Assembly: GCF_000512695.2 (NCBI RefSeq)
Contig: NZ_AZRW02000037.1
Location: 1 to 62,542 of the forward strand
DNA from: Pseudomonas sp. QTF5
GTDB lineage: Bacteria; Pseudomonadota; Gammaproteobacteria; Pseudomonadales; Pseudomonadaceae
DNA: 62,542 bases
Reading direction: 5' to 3'
The notes beneath the pieces are model-generated. The model worked only from the letters and a program-made list of their open reading frames with translations, was not told the DNA's origin and did not search any database. The position numbers were made by a program, and so were the translations under genes. Positions 49,391 through 58,642 of this stretch are shown piece after piece (the stretch's first letter is position 1; every line of letters begins with the position of its first letter).

Positions 49391-51535
49391 ATGATCAGCA
49401 CTGAACTCAAAACCACGATCCAGGGCGCCTACTCGCGTTTTCTCGAAGCCAAGAGCCTCAAGCCGCGCTACGGTCAACGCCTGATGATCGCCGAAATTGC
49501 CAAAGTCCTCGGTGACATCGACACCGACGACGAAGGCCGGCGCAATGGCGACCCCGCGATTGTCGCGGTGGAAGCCGGCACCGGTACCGGCAAAACCGTG
49601 GCCTACAGCCTGGCGGCGATCCCCACCGCGAAGGCTGCCGGCAAGCGTCTGGTGATCGCCACGGCCACCGTGGCCCTTCAAGAGCAGATCGTCTACAAGG
49701 ATTTGCCCGACCTGATGCGCAACAGCGGGCTGAATTTCAGCTTCGCCCTGGCCAAGGGCCGCGGGCGCTACATGTGCCTGTCCAAGCTCGACATGTTGCT
49801 TCAGGAAGGTCACGCGCAGACTGCCACCGCGCAGCTGTTCGAAGAAGAGGGTTTCAAGATCGAGGTCGATGAGGCCAGTCAGAAGCTGTTCACCAGCATG
49901 ATCGAGAAGCTCGCCGGCAATAAGTGGGACGGCGACCGCGACAGTTGGTCGACGGCGCTGGAAGACGCCGACTGGGCACGCCTGACCACCGATCACAGTC
50001 AGTGCACCAACCGCCATTGCCCGAATTTTGGCCAGTGCGCCTTCTACAAGGCCCGCGAGGGCATGGGCAAAGTCGACGTGATTGTCACCAACCACGACAT
50101 GGTCCTGGCCGACCTGGCTTTGGGCGGCGGCGCGGTTCTGCCCGATCCGCGCGACACCATCTACGTGTTTGACGAAGGCCATCACCTGCCGGACAAGGCT
50201 ATCGGTCACTTCGCTCACTACACGCGTCTGCGTTCCACCGCCGACTGGCTGGAAACCACCGCCAAGAACCTCACCAAACTGCTGGCCCAACACCCGCTGC
50301 CGGGCGATCTGGGCAAGTTGATCGAGCAAGTGCCGGAGCTGGCCCGGGAGATCAAGACCCAGCAGCAGTTCATGTTCAGCGCCTGTGAGCAAGCCGCCGA
50401 CTTCAAGCCCGGCGAAGACGTCGAAGGCCGCGAGCGCCCACGTCACCGTTTCGTCGGCGGGGTGATTCCCGAGCACATGCGCGAAATGGGCATCGAGCTG
50501 AAGAAGGGCTTTGCCCGACTGACCGACCTGTTTACCCGTCTCACCGATTTACTCAAGGAAGGCATGGACGGCGAGGTCAATATCGGCATTGCCAGTAACC
50601 AGGCCGAAGAGTGGTACCCACTGTTCGGCAGCCTGTTGTCGCGTTCTTCGGGCAATTGGGAGTTGTGGACCGCCTTCACCGTCGAAGACCCGGAAGACAA
50701 CCCGCCCATGGCCCGCTGGCTGACCCTGGCCGAAAGCGGTTCGCTATTTGACATCGAGGTCAATGCCAGCCCGATCCTCGCGGCGGACATGCTCCGGCGC
50801 AACCTGTGGAACGTGGCTTACGGGGCGCTGGTGACATCGGCGACCCTGACCGCTCTCGGTACCTTCGACCGCTTCCGCATGCGCGCCGGCCTGCCTAAAA
50901 CAGCCGTCACCGCTGTGGTTCCGAGCCCGTTCCATCACGCCGACGCCGGCGTGCTGCGGGTGCCGGACCTGAAAGCCGACCCGCGTGATGCGCCGGCTCA
51001 CACCGCGGCGATCATCCGCGACCTGCCGCAACTGGTAGAAGGTTCACGTGGCACCCTGGTGCTGTTCTCCTCACGCAAGCAGATGCAGGACGTGTTCGAC
51101 GGTCTGGATCGCGACTGGCGCAAGCAAGTGTTCATTCAAGGCAACCTGTCGAAGCAGGAAACCCTGAACAAGCACAAGGCGCGGGTTGATGGCGGGGATT
51201 CCAGCGTGCTGTTCGGCCTGGCGAGTTTTGCCGAAGGCGTGGACTTGCCCGGTGCCTACTGCGAGCACGTGGTGATCGCCAAGATTCCGTTCTCGGTGCC
51301 CGACGACCCGGTCGAAGCGGCATTGGCGGAATGGATCGAGGCCCGCGGCGGCAATCCGTTCATGGAAATCTCCGTGCCCGACGCCTCGCTGAAGCTGGTC
51401 CAGGCCTGCGGTCGCTTGCTGCGGACCGAAGAAGACCGCGGCACCATCACCTTGCTCGACCGTCGTCTGGTCACGCAGCGCTACGGCAAAGCTATTCTCA
51501 ATGCATTGCCGCCATTCCGTCGTGAAATTTCCTGA
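49391..51535 (+). CDS. dinG: ATP-dependent DNA helicase DinG
   Basis: DinG is an XPD-like 5'-3' iron-sulfur helicase that resolves R-loops and collisions of replication with transcription. The 714-residue product has Walker A EAGTGTGKT (61-69). The cluster cysteines are CLSKL (near 134) and CTNRHCPNFGQC (near 203-214), and DEGH lies at about 259-262. Late helicase motifs include QACGRLLRTEEDRG. All four cluster cysteines are present. No SOS box was seen immediately upstream. Confidence 0.95.
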   Translation: MISTELKTTIQGAYSRFLEAKSLKPRYGQRLMIAEIAKVLGDIDTDDEGRRNGDPAIVAVEAGTGTGKTVAYSLAAIPTAKAAGKRLVIATATVALQEQIVYKDLPDLMRNSGLNFSFALAKGRGRYMCLSKLDMLLQEGHAQTATAQLFEEEGFKIEVDEASQKLFTSMIEKLAGNKWDGDRDSWSTALEDADWARLTTDHSQCTNRHCPNFGQCAFYKAREGMGKVDVIVTNHDMVLADLALGGGAVLPDPRDTIYVFDEGHHLPDKAIGHFAHYTRLRSTADWLETTAKNLTKLLAQHPLPGDLGKLIEQVPELAREIKTQQQFMFSACEQAADFKPGEDVEGRERPRHRFVGGVIPEHMREMGIELKKGFARLTDLFTRLTDLLKEGMDGEVNIGIASNQAEEWYPLFGSLLSRSSGNWELWTAFTVEDPEDNPPMARWLTLAESGSLFDIEVNASPILAADMLRRNLWNVAYGALVTSATLTALGTFDRFRMRAGLPKTAVTAVVPSPFHHADAGVLRVPDLKADPRDAPAHTAAIIRDLPQLVEGSRGTLVLFSSRKQMQDVFDGLDRDWRKQVFIQGNLSKQETLNKHKARVDGGDSSVLFGLASFAEGVDLPGAYCEHVVIAKIPFSVPDDPVEAALAEWIEARGGNPFMEISVPDASLKLVQACGRLLRTEEDRGTITLLDRRLVTQRYGKAILNALPPFRREIS

Positions 51536-51631
51536 TACGCCGGTGGGCAAATAGGCCCGCCGCGTTGTCTACCTCACTGCCACCGCTTTTCCACTGGCCC
51601 ATTGATGGTCGCTTGGGAGTTCCACGTTCCT

Positions 51632-54142
51632 ATGATTCGCCGTTCGTTGCCCGCTGTTTTTGCCTTGATGTTCGCAGCCCCTTTGCTGGCAGCCCCTGCC
51701 GGCCAGCAAACGTTGTTCAACTTTGTGCGTCCCGCCGACGTGGTTCAGGTGGCGACCCAGGACGCCAGCCTGCCGCAATCGAACGCGGAGCAAACGGCCG
51801 AAGGCGAAGTGCTGCGCCGCGTGACTTTCAACCCGGTCGCCCAGCCGACCTTGCGCCTGACGCCGCAGACCGGTGCCTGGGACTGGTCGCAGTCGGGTGT
51901 CATGAGCCTGCGGATCCAGAGCGCGATGAACTGGGCCGTGACCCTGTACGTGAAAATCCAGAGCAATGACGGCAAGACCCTGGTCAGCCGCGTCGATCTG
52001 CCGGCCGGCCCTGCACAAACCCTGCTGGTACCCCTGCAGCCGAGTTCACCTTTGAGCCAGGGCATGAAGGCCGGTCCTCCGATGCCGATCAATTTCGAAG
52101 GTCAGCGTGTATTGCTGGCCAGCAGCGCCGGTGAGCTGGACCGCAGCCAAGTGGTGTCGGTGACCTTGTCGATGGATCAGCCGAAAGTCGCCCAAAGCAT
52201 CCTGCTCGAACGCTTCGGCGTGCAGGACGGCGAGGCTGTCACCAAGGCCGCTTATGGCGGTCTGATGGACGCCTACGGCCAATCGACCCGGACCAAGTGG
52301 CCAGAGAAGGTCAGCAGCGACGAGCAACTGAAGTCCGCTGCGGCCAAAGAACAGCAACAACTGAAAACCTGGCTAGCCGAGCGCGAGAAGGCCTCGCTGG
52401 ACAAGTTCGGGGGCTGGACCAAGGGCCCTGCGTTCAAGGCCAGCGGCTTTTTCCGCACCGAAAAGCGTGATGGCCGCTGGTACCTGGTGACCCCGGAAGG
52501 GCATCCGTTCTATTCCCTGGGCGTCAACACCGTGACCCCGAGTGTTAACCAGACCTACGTCGCCGGTCGCGAGTGGATGTTCGAGTCCCTGCCCAAACCC
52601 GAAGAGCCTCTTGCCAGCTACTATGGTGAAGGCGACAACCGTGGCGGCAATGGCGCCGATCAGGGCCGAGCCTACAACGCCGGTCGCTGGTACGATTTCT
52701 ATGGCGCCAACCTGCAACGTCTGTATGGCAAACCTTGCGTACCGGGCAGCGACACCAAGGCCGGTGTCGCCGAAGCAGCCAAGGCCGATGCGGTTGAGGC
52801 GACGACCGATAAGGCCGCCGAGCAATCAGCCACTCCTGTGGCGACCGAATCCGCGTCTGGTGTTGCCGACGCGGCCAAGACCGGCGCAGTTGAAGCATCG
52901 GTCGAAAAAACGGCCGCCGAACCCTGCAAAGTAGCTTTCGACGAACAACGCTGGGCCAGTCACACCCTCGATCGCCTGCAAGCCTGGGGCTTCAACACCA
53001 TTGGCAACTGGAGCGCACCGGTGTTGGGCAACGCCGACCGAGTGCCATACACCTTGCCGCTGTCGATCGTCGGCGATTACGCCAGCATCAGCACCGGCAC
53101 CGATTGGTGGGGCGGCATGCCTGATCCGTTCGATCCGCGTTTCGCCATGGCCACCGAACGCGCCGTGGCCATCGCCGCCCGTGACCATCGCGACGATCCG
53201 TGGCTGATCGGTTACTTCGCCGACAATGAACTGGCCTGGGCCGGACCCGGCGATGACCCGAAGGCCCGTTACGCGCTGGCCTATGGCACTTTGAAAATGA
53301 CCACCGATGTGCCGGCCAAACGTGCCTTCCTCAAACAGCTGCGTGACAAGTACCGCAACCAGGCGGGCCTTTCCAAAGCATGGGGCATTGATCTGCCGGC
53401 TTGGGAATTGATGGAAGACCCGGGCTTCGTGCCGCCGCAGCCGAGCGCCGAATACCCGGAAATCGAAGCTGACTTCAAATACTTCCAGAAAGTCTTCGCC
53501 GACACGTACTTCAAAACCGTCTCCGACTCGCTCAAATGGCATGCGCCGAACCAGTTGTTGCTGGGCGGCCGTTTTGCCGTCAGCACCCCCGAAGCCGTCG
53601 AGTCCTGCGCGCAATACTGCGACGTGTTGAGTTTCAATATGTACACCCTGCAACCCCAGGACGGTTACGACTTTGCCAGACTGCGCAGCCTGGACAAACC
53701 GGTGCTGATCACCGAATTCAACTTCGGATCAAAGGATCGCGGCCCGTTCTGGGGCGGCGTGACACAACTGGCGAAAGAAGAAGACCGCGGCCCGGCCTAC
53801 GCCAACTTCCTCAAACAGGCGATGAGTGAACCGTCGATTGTCGGGGTGCATTGGTTTCAGTACCTCGATCAACCGGTGACGGGTCGCCTGCTGGACGGCG
53901 AGAACGGGCACTTCGGCCTGGTGGGCATTACTGACCTGCCGTTCCAGGGCTTTGTCGACACTGTGCGCAAAAGCAATGTGCAGACTGTCGATCAACTCGG
54001 CAAAGAGGCCGAGAAGGCCAAAGCCGAGGCGGAAAAAGCCGCCGAGAACCATGAGGGCGAGGGCGGCAAGCAAGGCGCTGCCGACAAAGGCGCGGAGCAG
54101 GGCGCCGGCCATGCGGGCGGGCACTCGGGTAACGGTCATTAA
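51632..54142 (+). CDS. Exported GH50/beta-agarase-like glycoside hydrolase
   Basis: The 836-residue protein has a signal peptide (cleavage near PLLAAPAG), an N-terminal beta-sandwich (about 30-200), and a TIM-barrel of clan A. The likely acid/base Glu is in ADNELAW (about 532) and the nucleophile Glu in ITEFNFG (about 695). Between two Cys (GKPC and AEPC, about 370-430) sits an Ala/Glu/Thr-rich low-complexity insert. The tail after about 790 is Glu/Lys/Gly/His-rich. Agar is an unlikely substrate for this genus; an exopolysaccharide is more plausible. The ATG at 51632 was chosen for the signal peptide. Confidence 0.82.
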   Translation: MIRRSLPAVFALMFAAPLLAAPAGQQTLFNFVRPADVVQVATQDASLPQSNAEQTAEGEVLRRVTFNPVAQPTLRLTPQTGAWDWSQSGVMSLRIQSAMNWAVTLYVKIQSNDGKTLVSRVDLPAGPAQTLLVPLQPSSPLSQGMKAGPPMPINFEGQRVLLASSAGELDRSQVVSVTLSMDQPKVAQSILLERFGVQDGEAVTKAAYGGLMDAYGQSTRTKWPEKVSSDEQLKSAAAKEQQQLKTWLAEREKASLDKFGGWTKGPAFKASGFFRTEKRDGRWYLVTPEGHPFYSLGVNTVTPSVNQTYVAGREWMFESLPKPEEPLASYYGEGDNRGGNGADQGRAYNAGRWYDFYGANLQRLYGKPCVPGSDTKAGVAEAAKADAVEATTDKAAEQSATPVATESASGVADAAKTGAVEASVEKTAAEPCKVAFDEQRWASHTLDRLQAWGFNTIGNWSAPVLGNADRVPYTLPLSIVGDYASISTGTDWWGGMPDPFDPRFAMATERAVAIAARDHRDDPWLIGYFADNELAWAGPGDDPKARYALAYGTLKMTTDVPAKRAFLKQLRDKYRNQAGLSKAWGIDLPAWELMEDPGFVPPQPSAEYPEIEADFKYFQKVFADTYFKTVSDSLKWHAPNQLLLGGRFAVSTPEAVESCAQYCDVLSFNMYTLQPQDGYDFARLRSLDKPVLITEFNFGSKDRGPFWGGVTQLAKEEDRGPAYANFLKQAMSEPSIVGVHWFQYLDQPVTGRLLDGENGHFGLVGITDLPFQGFVDTVRKSNVQTVDQLGKEAEKAKAEAEKAAENHEGEGGKQGAADKGAEQGAGHAGGHSGNGH

Positions 54143-54156
54143 GCACTGATATCCCC

Positions 54157-54249
54157 TGTGGCGAGGGAGCTTGCTCCCGTTGGACTGCGTAGCAGTCTCT
54201 TTTTTGGGGCCGCTGCCGCAGCCCAACGGGAGCAAGCTCCCTCGCCACA
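54157..54249. repeat. REPIN of the GTGGCGAGGGAGCTTGCTCC class
   Basis: The outer arms are perfect over 27 bp (beginning TGTGGCGAGGGAGCTTGCTC). This is the intact form of the element seen interrupted at 48572. It follows the glycosidase stop. Confidence 0.93.
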
Positions 54250-54368
54250 TGGGTTTCTGATTAATTCTATGGGCGGGTACACCGCCCGACCCGACCCTGT
54301 TCCCAAAACCCTCAAGGGCTGGAACAATGCGGGCCACTTTGTAGAGCGTTTATCCGGGAGAGTTGTGG

Positions 54369-55514
54369 GTGCAGATTCAGGGTCATTACGAGCTTAAGTT
54401 CGAAGCGGTGCGCGAAGCTTTTGCGGCGCTGTTCGACGATCCTCAGGAGCGTGGCGCGGCGTTGTGCATCCGGATTGGCGGGGAAACCGTTCTCGACCTT
54501 TGGGGCGGTACCGCCGACAAGGACGGCACCGAGGCCTGGCACAGCGACACCATTGCCAACCTGTTTTCCTGCACCAAGACCTTCACCGCCGTGACCGCGC
54601 TGCAACTGGTGGCCGAAGGCAAGCTGCAACTGGATGCTCCGGTCGCTCGCTACTGGCCCGAGTTCGCTGCCGCCGGCAAAGAATCCGTGACCCTGCGCCA
54701 CTTGCTCTGCCATCAGGCCGGCCTGCCTGCGTTGCGCGAGTTGCTGGCCCCTGAAGCACTTTACGACTGGCAGACCATGGTCGATGCCCTGGCTGCCGAA
54801 GCGCCGTGGTGGACGCCGGGTGAAGGTCATGGTTATGCGGCGATCACCTATGGCTGGCTGGTCGGTGAGTTGCTGCGTCGCGCCGACGGTCGTGGGCCGG
54901 GCGAATCCATCGTGGCACGGGTCGCGAAGCCTTTGGGGCTGGACTTCCACGTTGGCCTCGCCGACAAAGAGTTCCATCGCGTGGCGCACATTGCCCGTGG
55001 CAAGGGCAACCTCGGCGACGCCGCTGCCCAACGCTTGCTGCAAGTGACCATGCGCGAGCCGACGGCCATGAGCACCCGAGCCTTCACCAACCCGCCGTCT
55101 ATAATGACCAGTACCAACAAACCGGAATGGCGGCGCATGCAGCAGCCGGCCGCCAATGGCCATGGCAATGCCCGCAGCCTGGCCGGTTTCTACGCCGGTC
55201 TGCTCGACGGCAGCCTGCTGGAAAGCGAAATGCTCGATGAGCTGACCCGCGAACACAGCGTCGGCGAAGACAAGACTTTATTGACCCGGACCCGCTTCGG
55301 CCTGGGTTGCATGCTCGATCAACCGGACGTACCCAACGCCACCTACGGCCTCGGCCCACGGGCATTCGGTCATCCGGGCGCCGGCGGTTCCATCGGTTTT
55401 GCTGACCCGGAATACGATGTGGCCTTCGGCTTTGTGACAAATACCCTGGGGCCGTACGTCTTGATGGATCCACGAGCCCAACAGCTTGTGCGAGTACTGG
55501 CCACTTGTCTGTAA
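54369..55514 (+). CDS. Beta-lactamase/EstB-type serine hydrolase
   Basis: The 381-residue class C beta-lactamase-fold enzyme has nucleophile motif SCTK (about 66-69), a Tyr motif candidate YAAITYGWL (about 157-165) and HPGAGGS (about 335-341) in place of KTG. No signal peptide, so it is probably a cytosolic esterase rather than a beta-lactamase. The GTG at 54369 was chosen (GGGAGAG upstream); a TTG lies two codons earlier. Confidence 0.85.
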   Translation: MQIQGHYELKFEAVREAFAALFDDPQERGAALCIRIGGETVLDLWGGTADKDGTEAWHSDTIANLFSCTKTFTAVTALQLVAEGKLQLDAPVARYWPEFAAAGKESVTLRHLLCHQAGLPALRELLAPEALYDWQTMVDALAAEAPWWTPGEGHGYAAITYGWLVGELLRRADGRGPGESIVARVAKPLGLDFHVGLADKEFHRVAHIARGKGNLGDAAAQRLLQVTMREPTAMSTRAFTNPPSIMTSTNKPEWRRMQQPAANGHGNARSLAGFYAGLLDGSLLESEMLDELTREHSVGEDKTLLTRTRFGLGCMLDQPDVPNATYGLGPRAFGHPGAGGSIGFADPEYDVAFGFVTNTLGPYVLMDPRAQQLVRVLATCL

Positions 55515-55627
55515 AATCACGCTTAAGGGGGCCAGGGCCGGAACCCGAAAGCCTTTGTGGTTTCAAAGCGCTGTTTATCCGGGCTAACCGGGTCTGATTT
55601 TTCATTACTTCATTTTGTGGATATCCC

Positions 55628-56740
55628 ATGTCATCCAATAAAACTCTCGCCCTGGCCCTGTGCTTCGTTATTACCGGTTGCGCACAAACCCCACAAAATG
55701 ACGCAGCAGGCGGTAGCAGCTGGTGGCCGTTCGGTTCTTCCGACAAGGTTGCGACCAAAAAGCCGGCCCCGACCCCGGCTCCGCTGAAACCTGCTGCAAC
55801 AGCCCCCATCGCCAAGGCGGACAGTGCATCCCCTTGGTACTGGCCGTTCGGTTCCGACGATGGCGCCGACAAGGTCGCCAAGCCCGAAGTGAAGCCGGAA
55901 GTTAAACCTGAAGCCAAACCGGTCGCTGTGGCCAAGGCTGAAGCCGAGGCCGGTGGCAAGTGGTGGTGGCCGTTCGGAGGCAAGGAGCAGAGCACCGCCA
56001 AAGCCGTGCCAATGCCCGACCCGAAAGTCACCCAGGCCTGGCTCGATGACTACGAACCGCGTCTGCGTGAGGCGATCAAGGACAGCAACCTGAAACTCGA
56101 ACGCCGTGAAAATGTGTTGGTCGTCACCGCGCCGGTAGAAGGCTCGTTCAACCCTGACCGTCCGGCCATGCTGCTGCCGGTGACCCTCGGCCCGTTCACC
56201 CGTGTCGCGAAAATCCTCGAAGTAGATCCAAAGACTGCCGTGCTGGTACTCGGTCACAGCGATACGTCGGGTTCCGCACCGGCCAACGTGAAACTGAGCC
56301 AGGAACGTGCCCAATCGGTGGCGGCGATCTTCCGTCTCAGCGGTCTGGGGCGCGATCGTCTGATGCTGCGCGGCATGGGTGGTGATGCTCCGCGTGCCGC
56401 CAACGACAGTGCTGAAGGTCGTGCCTTGAACCGTCGCGTCGAGCTGTTGGTGACGCCGGCAAACACCATGGTCGCGTTGCTGAGCAAGTACAACATGCCG
56501 GCTCCGGCTCCGGTGACCAAGGTCGCGGCCCAGCCAGTAGCCAAGTCTGTGACTCCGGCACCCGCTGCCAAGAAGTCGGCTGTACCGGCCACGAAAAAGG
56601 CACCAGCCAAGAAAGCGGCCACCAAGACTCCGGCGAAAAAAGCACCGGCTAAAACCACGACCCCAGCGAAAAAGACGGCGCCGACCAAAGCCGCTGTCGA
56701 TTCGAAGAGCGCCACAGCCGCCGACGCCACAAAGCAGTGA
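55628..56740 (+). CDS. OmpA-type lipoprotein with WPFG repeats and Lys/Ala/Pro tail
   Basis: The 370-residue protein has lipobox VITGC (Cys18). Three repeats of a WWPFG-centred unit (SSWWPFGSSDKVA, SPWYWPFGSDDGADKVA, GKWWWPFGGKE) are separated by Pro/Lys/Ala linkers. An OmpA domain (about 195-280; LGHSDTSGSAPANVKLSQERA) follows, then about 80 residues of Ala/Lys/Pro repeats (KKAPAKKAATKTPAKKAPAK), like the histone-H1-like tail of AlgP. The order is odd for an envelope protein. Confidence 0.85.
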   Translation: MSSNKTLALALCFVITGCAQTPQNDAAGGSSWWPFGSSDKVATKKPAPTPAPLKPAATAPIAKADSASPWYWPFGSDDGADKVAKPEVKPEVKPEAKPVAVAKAEAEAGGKWWWPFGGKEQSTAKAVPMPDPKVTQAWLDDYEPRLREAIKDSNLKLERRENVLVVTAPVEGSFNPDRPAMLLPVTLGPFTRVAKILEVDPKTAVLVLGHSDTSGSAPANVKLSQERAQSVAAIFRLSGLGRDRLMLRGMGGDAPRAANDSAEGRALNRRVELLVTPANTMVALLSKYNMPAPAPVTKVAAQPVAKSVTPAPAAKKSAVPATKKAPAKKAATKTPAKKAPAKTTTPAKKTAPTKAAVDSKSATAADATKQ

Positions 56741-56764
56741 TTCGTTAACCAAAAGGAATGCGCC

Positions 56765-57412
56765 ATGACCCGGCCCTTGGCAGATATGCGTCGCGACTAC
56801 ACCCGAGATGGCCTGACCGAGGCGCAAGCCCCGGCTGAGCCGTTCGCGCTGTTCCATCAGTGGTTTGCCGATGCGGTGAAAACCGAGCAGGTGCCGGTGG
56901 AGGCGAATGCCATGACGCTGGCCACCGTCGATCAGGACGGTAGGCCGCATTGCCGTATCCTGCTGCTCAAGGGCCTGGACGAGCAGGGCTTCACCTTCTT
57001 CACCAACTATGAAAGCGACAAGGGTCAGCAACTGGCAGCCAATCCATTTGCGGCCATGACGTTCTTCTGGCCAGCCCTGGAGCGCCAGGTGCGCATCGAA
57101 GGGCGGGTGGTGAAGGTCACGCCTGAAGAGTCCGACGCCTACTATCAGGTTCGTCCTCTGGGCAGCCGTCTCGGTGCCTGGGCCTCGCCCCAGAGCCGGG
57201 TGATCGATGATCGCGCCGAACTGGAAGCGCTGCTCAAGAACACCGAGCAACGTTTCAGCGACACCCAGCCTCACTGCCCCGAGCACTGGGGCGGTTATCG
57301 CTTGCTACCCGAGCGCATCGAATTCTGGCAGGGCCGTCCGAGCCGTCTGCACGATCGCCTCAACTACCGCTTGCAAGGTACCGACTGGGTTCGTGAACGC
57401 CTGGCGCCGTAA
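56765..57412 (+). CDS. pdxH: Pyridoxamine/pyridoxine 5'-phosphate oxidase PdxH
   Basis: This FMN enzyme makes pyridoxal 5'-phosphate from PNP or PMP. The 215-residue product has the conserved start MRRDYTRDGLTEA. FMN/PLP contacts include RILLLKGLDEQGFTFFTNY, the WPALERQVRIEGRV stretch, and the C-terminal WQGRPSRLHDR...W..ERLAP. It starts 24 bases after the OmpA-like gene and may be cotranscribed. Confidence 0.96.
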   Translation: MTRPLADMRRDYTRDGLTEAQAPAEPFALFHQWFADAVKTEQVPVEANAMTLATVDQDGRPHCRILLLKGLDEQGFTFFTNYESDKGQQLAANPFAAMTFFWPALERQVRIEGRVVKVTPEESDAYYQVRPLGSRLGAWASPQSRVIDDRAELEALLKNTEQRFSDTQPHCPEHWGGYRLLPERIEFWQGRPSRLHDRLNYRLQGTDWVRERLAP

Positions 57413-57417
57413 ACAGT

Positions 57418-57654
57418 CTACCGATCGGGGTACCCTGCCGCAGCGGCCTCCAGCCACTGAGGCAGGTCCCGCCGCTTGATCTTCTGCGTTTGAGCGTTCG
57501 CCAGTTGCTGAAGCATGAAGGCTCTTTTCTGTTCGTCTTTACCCGCCAGTGACAACGCCAGATCGCGGTCCATCCAGCGTTTGATCCGCACGTACAGCCA
57601 CCAATGGAAGTACAAGCCGGCGACGGTCGTGACGACAATGATGAAGTAATCCAT
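57418..57654 (-). CDS. Small conserved membrane protein
   Basis: The 78-residue protein has one N-terminal transmembrane segment (about 2-22, YFIIVVTTVAGLYFHWWLYV) and a charged cytosolic tail with a basic stretch (KIKRRDLPQWL). Function is unknown. It converges on pdxH with only five bases between the stop codons and no separate terminator. Confidence 0.7.
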   Translation of the reverse strand: MDYFIIVVTTVAGLYFHWWLYVRIKRWMDRDLALSLAGKDEQKRAFMLQQLANAQTQKIKRRDLPQWLEAAAAGYPDR

Positions 57655-57823
57655 GAAAATCCTTGGGTCAGCGGCGCAGATTTTGTAATTTGACGCTACT
57701 GTGTGCTGAGTTCGAAAAAGCGCCTGTATCGGGCCTGAATGAAACCAATTTTATCCGGGCAATGCCGTGACAGGCGTCAAGCTGCGGAGTTTAATGGATA
57801 CCTGTCCTATGGAGTTTGATGCT

Positions 57824-58288
57824 ATGCGTAAGTCTGTTCTGCTGGTTGCTTCCTTTTCCACGATGGCGATGTTGCTCTCCGGTTGCCAATCGAGCCTGAC
57901 CGGTGACTCCTACTCCCGTGACGAAGCGCGTCGTGTGCAGACGATTCGCATGGGTACCATCGAAGCCCTGCGTCCGGTGAAAATCGAAGGCACCAAAACC
58001 CCGATCGGCAGCGCCGCGGGTGCAGTCGTGGGTGGTGTCGGCGGTAGCGCCATCGGCGGCGGTCGGGGCAGCATCGTCGCAGCGGTCATCGGCGCCGTCG
58101 CCGGCGGCCTGGTGGGCTCGGCGGCCGAAGAAGGCCTGACCCGCACTCAAGGTGTTGAAGTCACCGTGCGCGAAGACGATGGCAGCATGCGCGCCTACGT
58201 GCAGGAAGTTCAGCCAAACGAAGTGTTCCGTGTGGGTGAGCGTGTGCGGATTTCCACTGTAGATGGGACCAGCCGCGTTTCGCACTAA
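57824..58288 (+). CDS. Glycine-zipper outer-membrane lipoprotein (SlyB/PcpY-like)
   Basis: The 154-residue protein has lipobox LLSGC (Cys21). A glycine-zipper double helix (GSAAGAVVGGVGGSAIGGG, about 65-83, then AAVIGAVAGGLVGSAAEEG) is followed by a beta domain (VEVTVREDDGSMRAYVQEV). It resembles SlyB/OmlA-type Pseudomonas lipoproteins. The ATG at 57824 follows GGAG and gives a proper signal peptide. Confidence 0.88.
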   Translation: MRKSVLLVASFSTMAMLLSGCQSSLTGDSYSRDEARRVQTIRMGTIEALRPVKIEGTKTPIGSAAGAVVGGVGGSAIGGGRGSIVAAVIGAVAGGLVGSAAEEGLTRTQGVEVTVREDDGSMRAYVQEVQPNEVFRVGERVRISTVDGTSRVSH

Positions 58289-58307
58289 GCGGAGCGAAGG
58301 GTAAAAG

Positions 58308-58341
58308 AAAACCCCGATCAGGTGACTGGTCGGGGTTTTTT
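58308..58341. terminator. Bidirectional intrinsic terminator
   Basis: AAAACCCCGATCA ... TGGTCGGGGTTTTTT serves both the glycine-zipper gene (plus) and the putative immunity gene (minus). Confidence 0.9.
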
Positions 58342-58378
58342 GTGTCTGGTTTCGTCAATTATGTCAGATTCTATATCT

Positions 58379-58627
58379 TTAGTCGTTGCTACAGAGCCCC
58401 ATGTAGTACATCAGGTCTTCTCTTAAGGGGTCACCCACCAAGTCCAAAATCACACTGGCTTGATCGTGAGAGAGAGTGTGCTCACCCATAGGTACATCCC
58501 ATAAGGTTGACCAGCCCATGACTTTCAACACTGCCGTCTCTAAGGCTTGCGGCACATCCTTTTCATATTGCAATGAATTGTCGGGATTCGGCTCCGGGAA
58601 AAATCCGGTAATTGCGATAAATATCAT
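58379..58627 (-). CDS. Putative immunity protein for the adjacent rRNase bacteriocin
   Basis: The 82-residue acidic protein has mixed alpha/beta character (MIFIAITGFFPEPNPDNSLQ; LSHDQASVILDLVGDPLRED). It does not resemble the E3 immunity sequence I know. The call rests on position: 15 bases downstream of the toxin gene, same strand, small and acidic. RBS GAGGG precedes the ATG. Confidence 0.6.
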   Translation of the reverse strand: MIFIAITGFFPEPNPDNSLQYEKDVPQALETAVLKVMGWSTLWDVPMGEHTLSHDQASVILDLVGDPLREDLMYYMGLCSND

Positions 58628-58642
58628 TCTTGTCCCTCATCA

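Noticed and set aside
55631..57286. 551-codon frame antisense to the OmpA-like gene and pdxH
   Set aside because: It spans two well-supported genes and is Arg/Gly/Leu-rich low complexity, which is the mirror of Ala/Lys/Pro codons.
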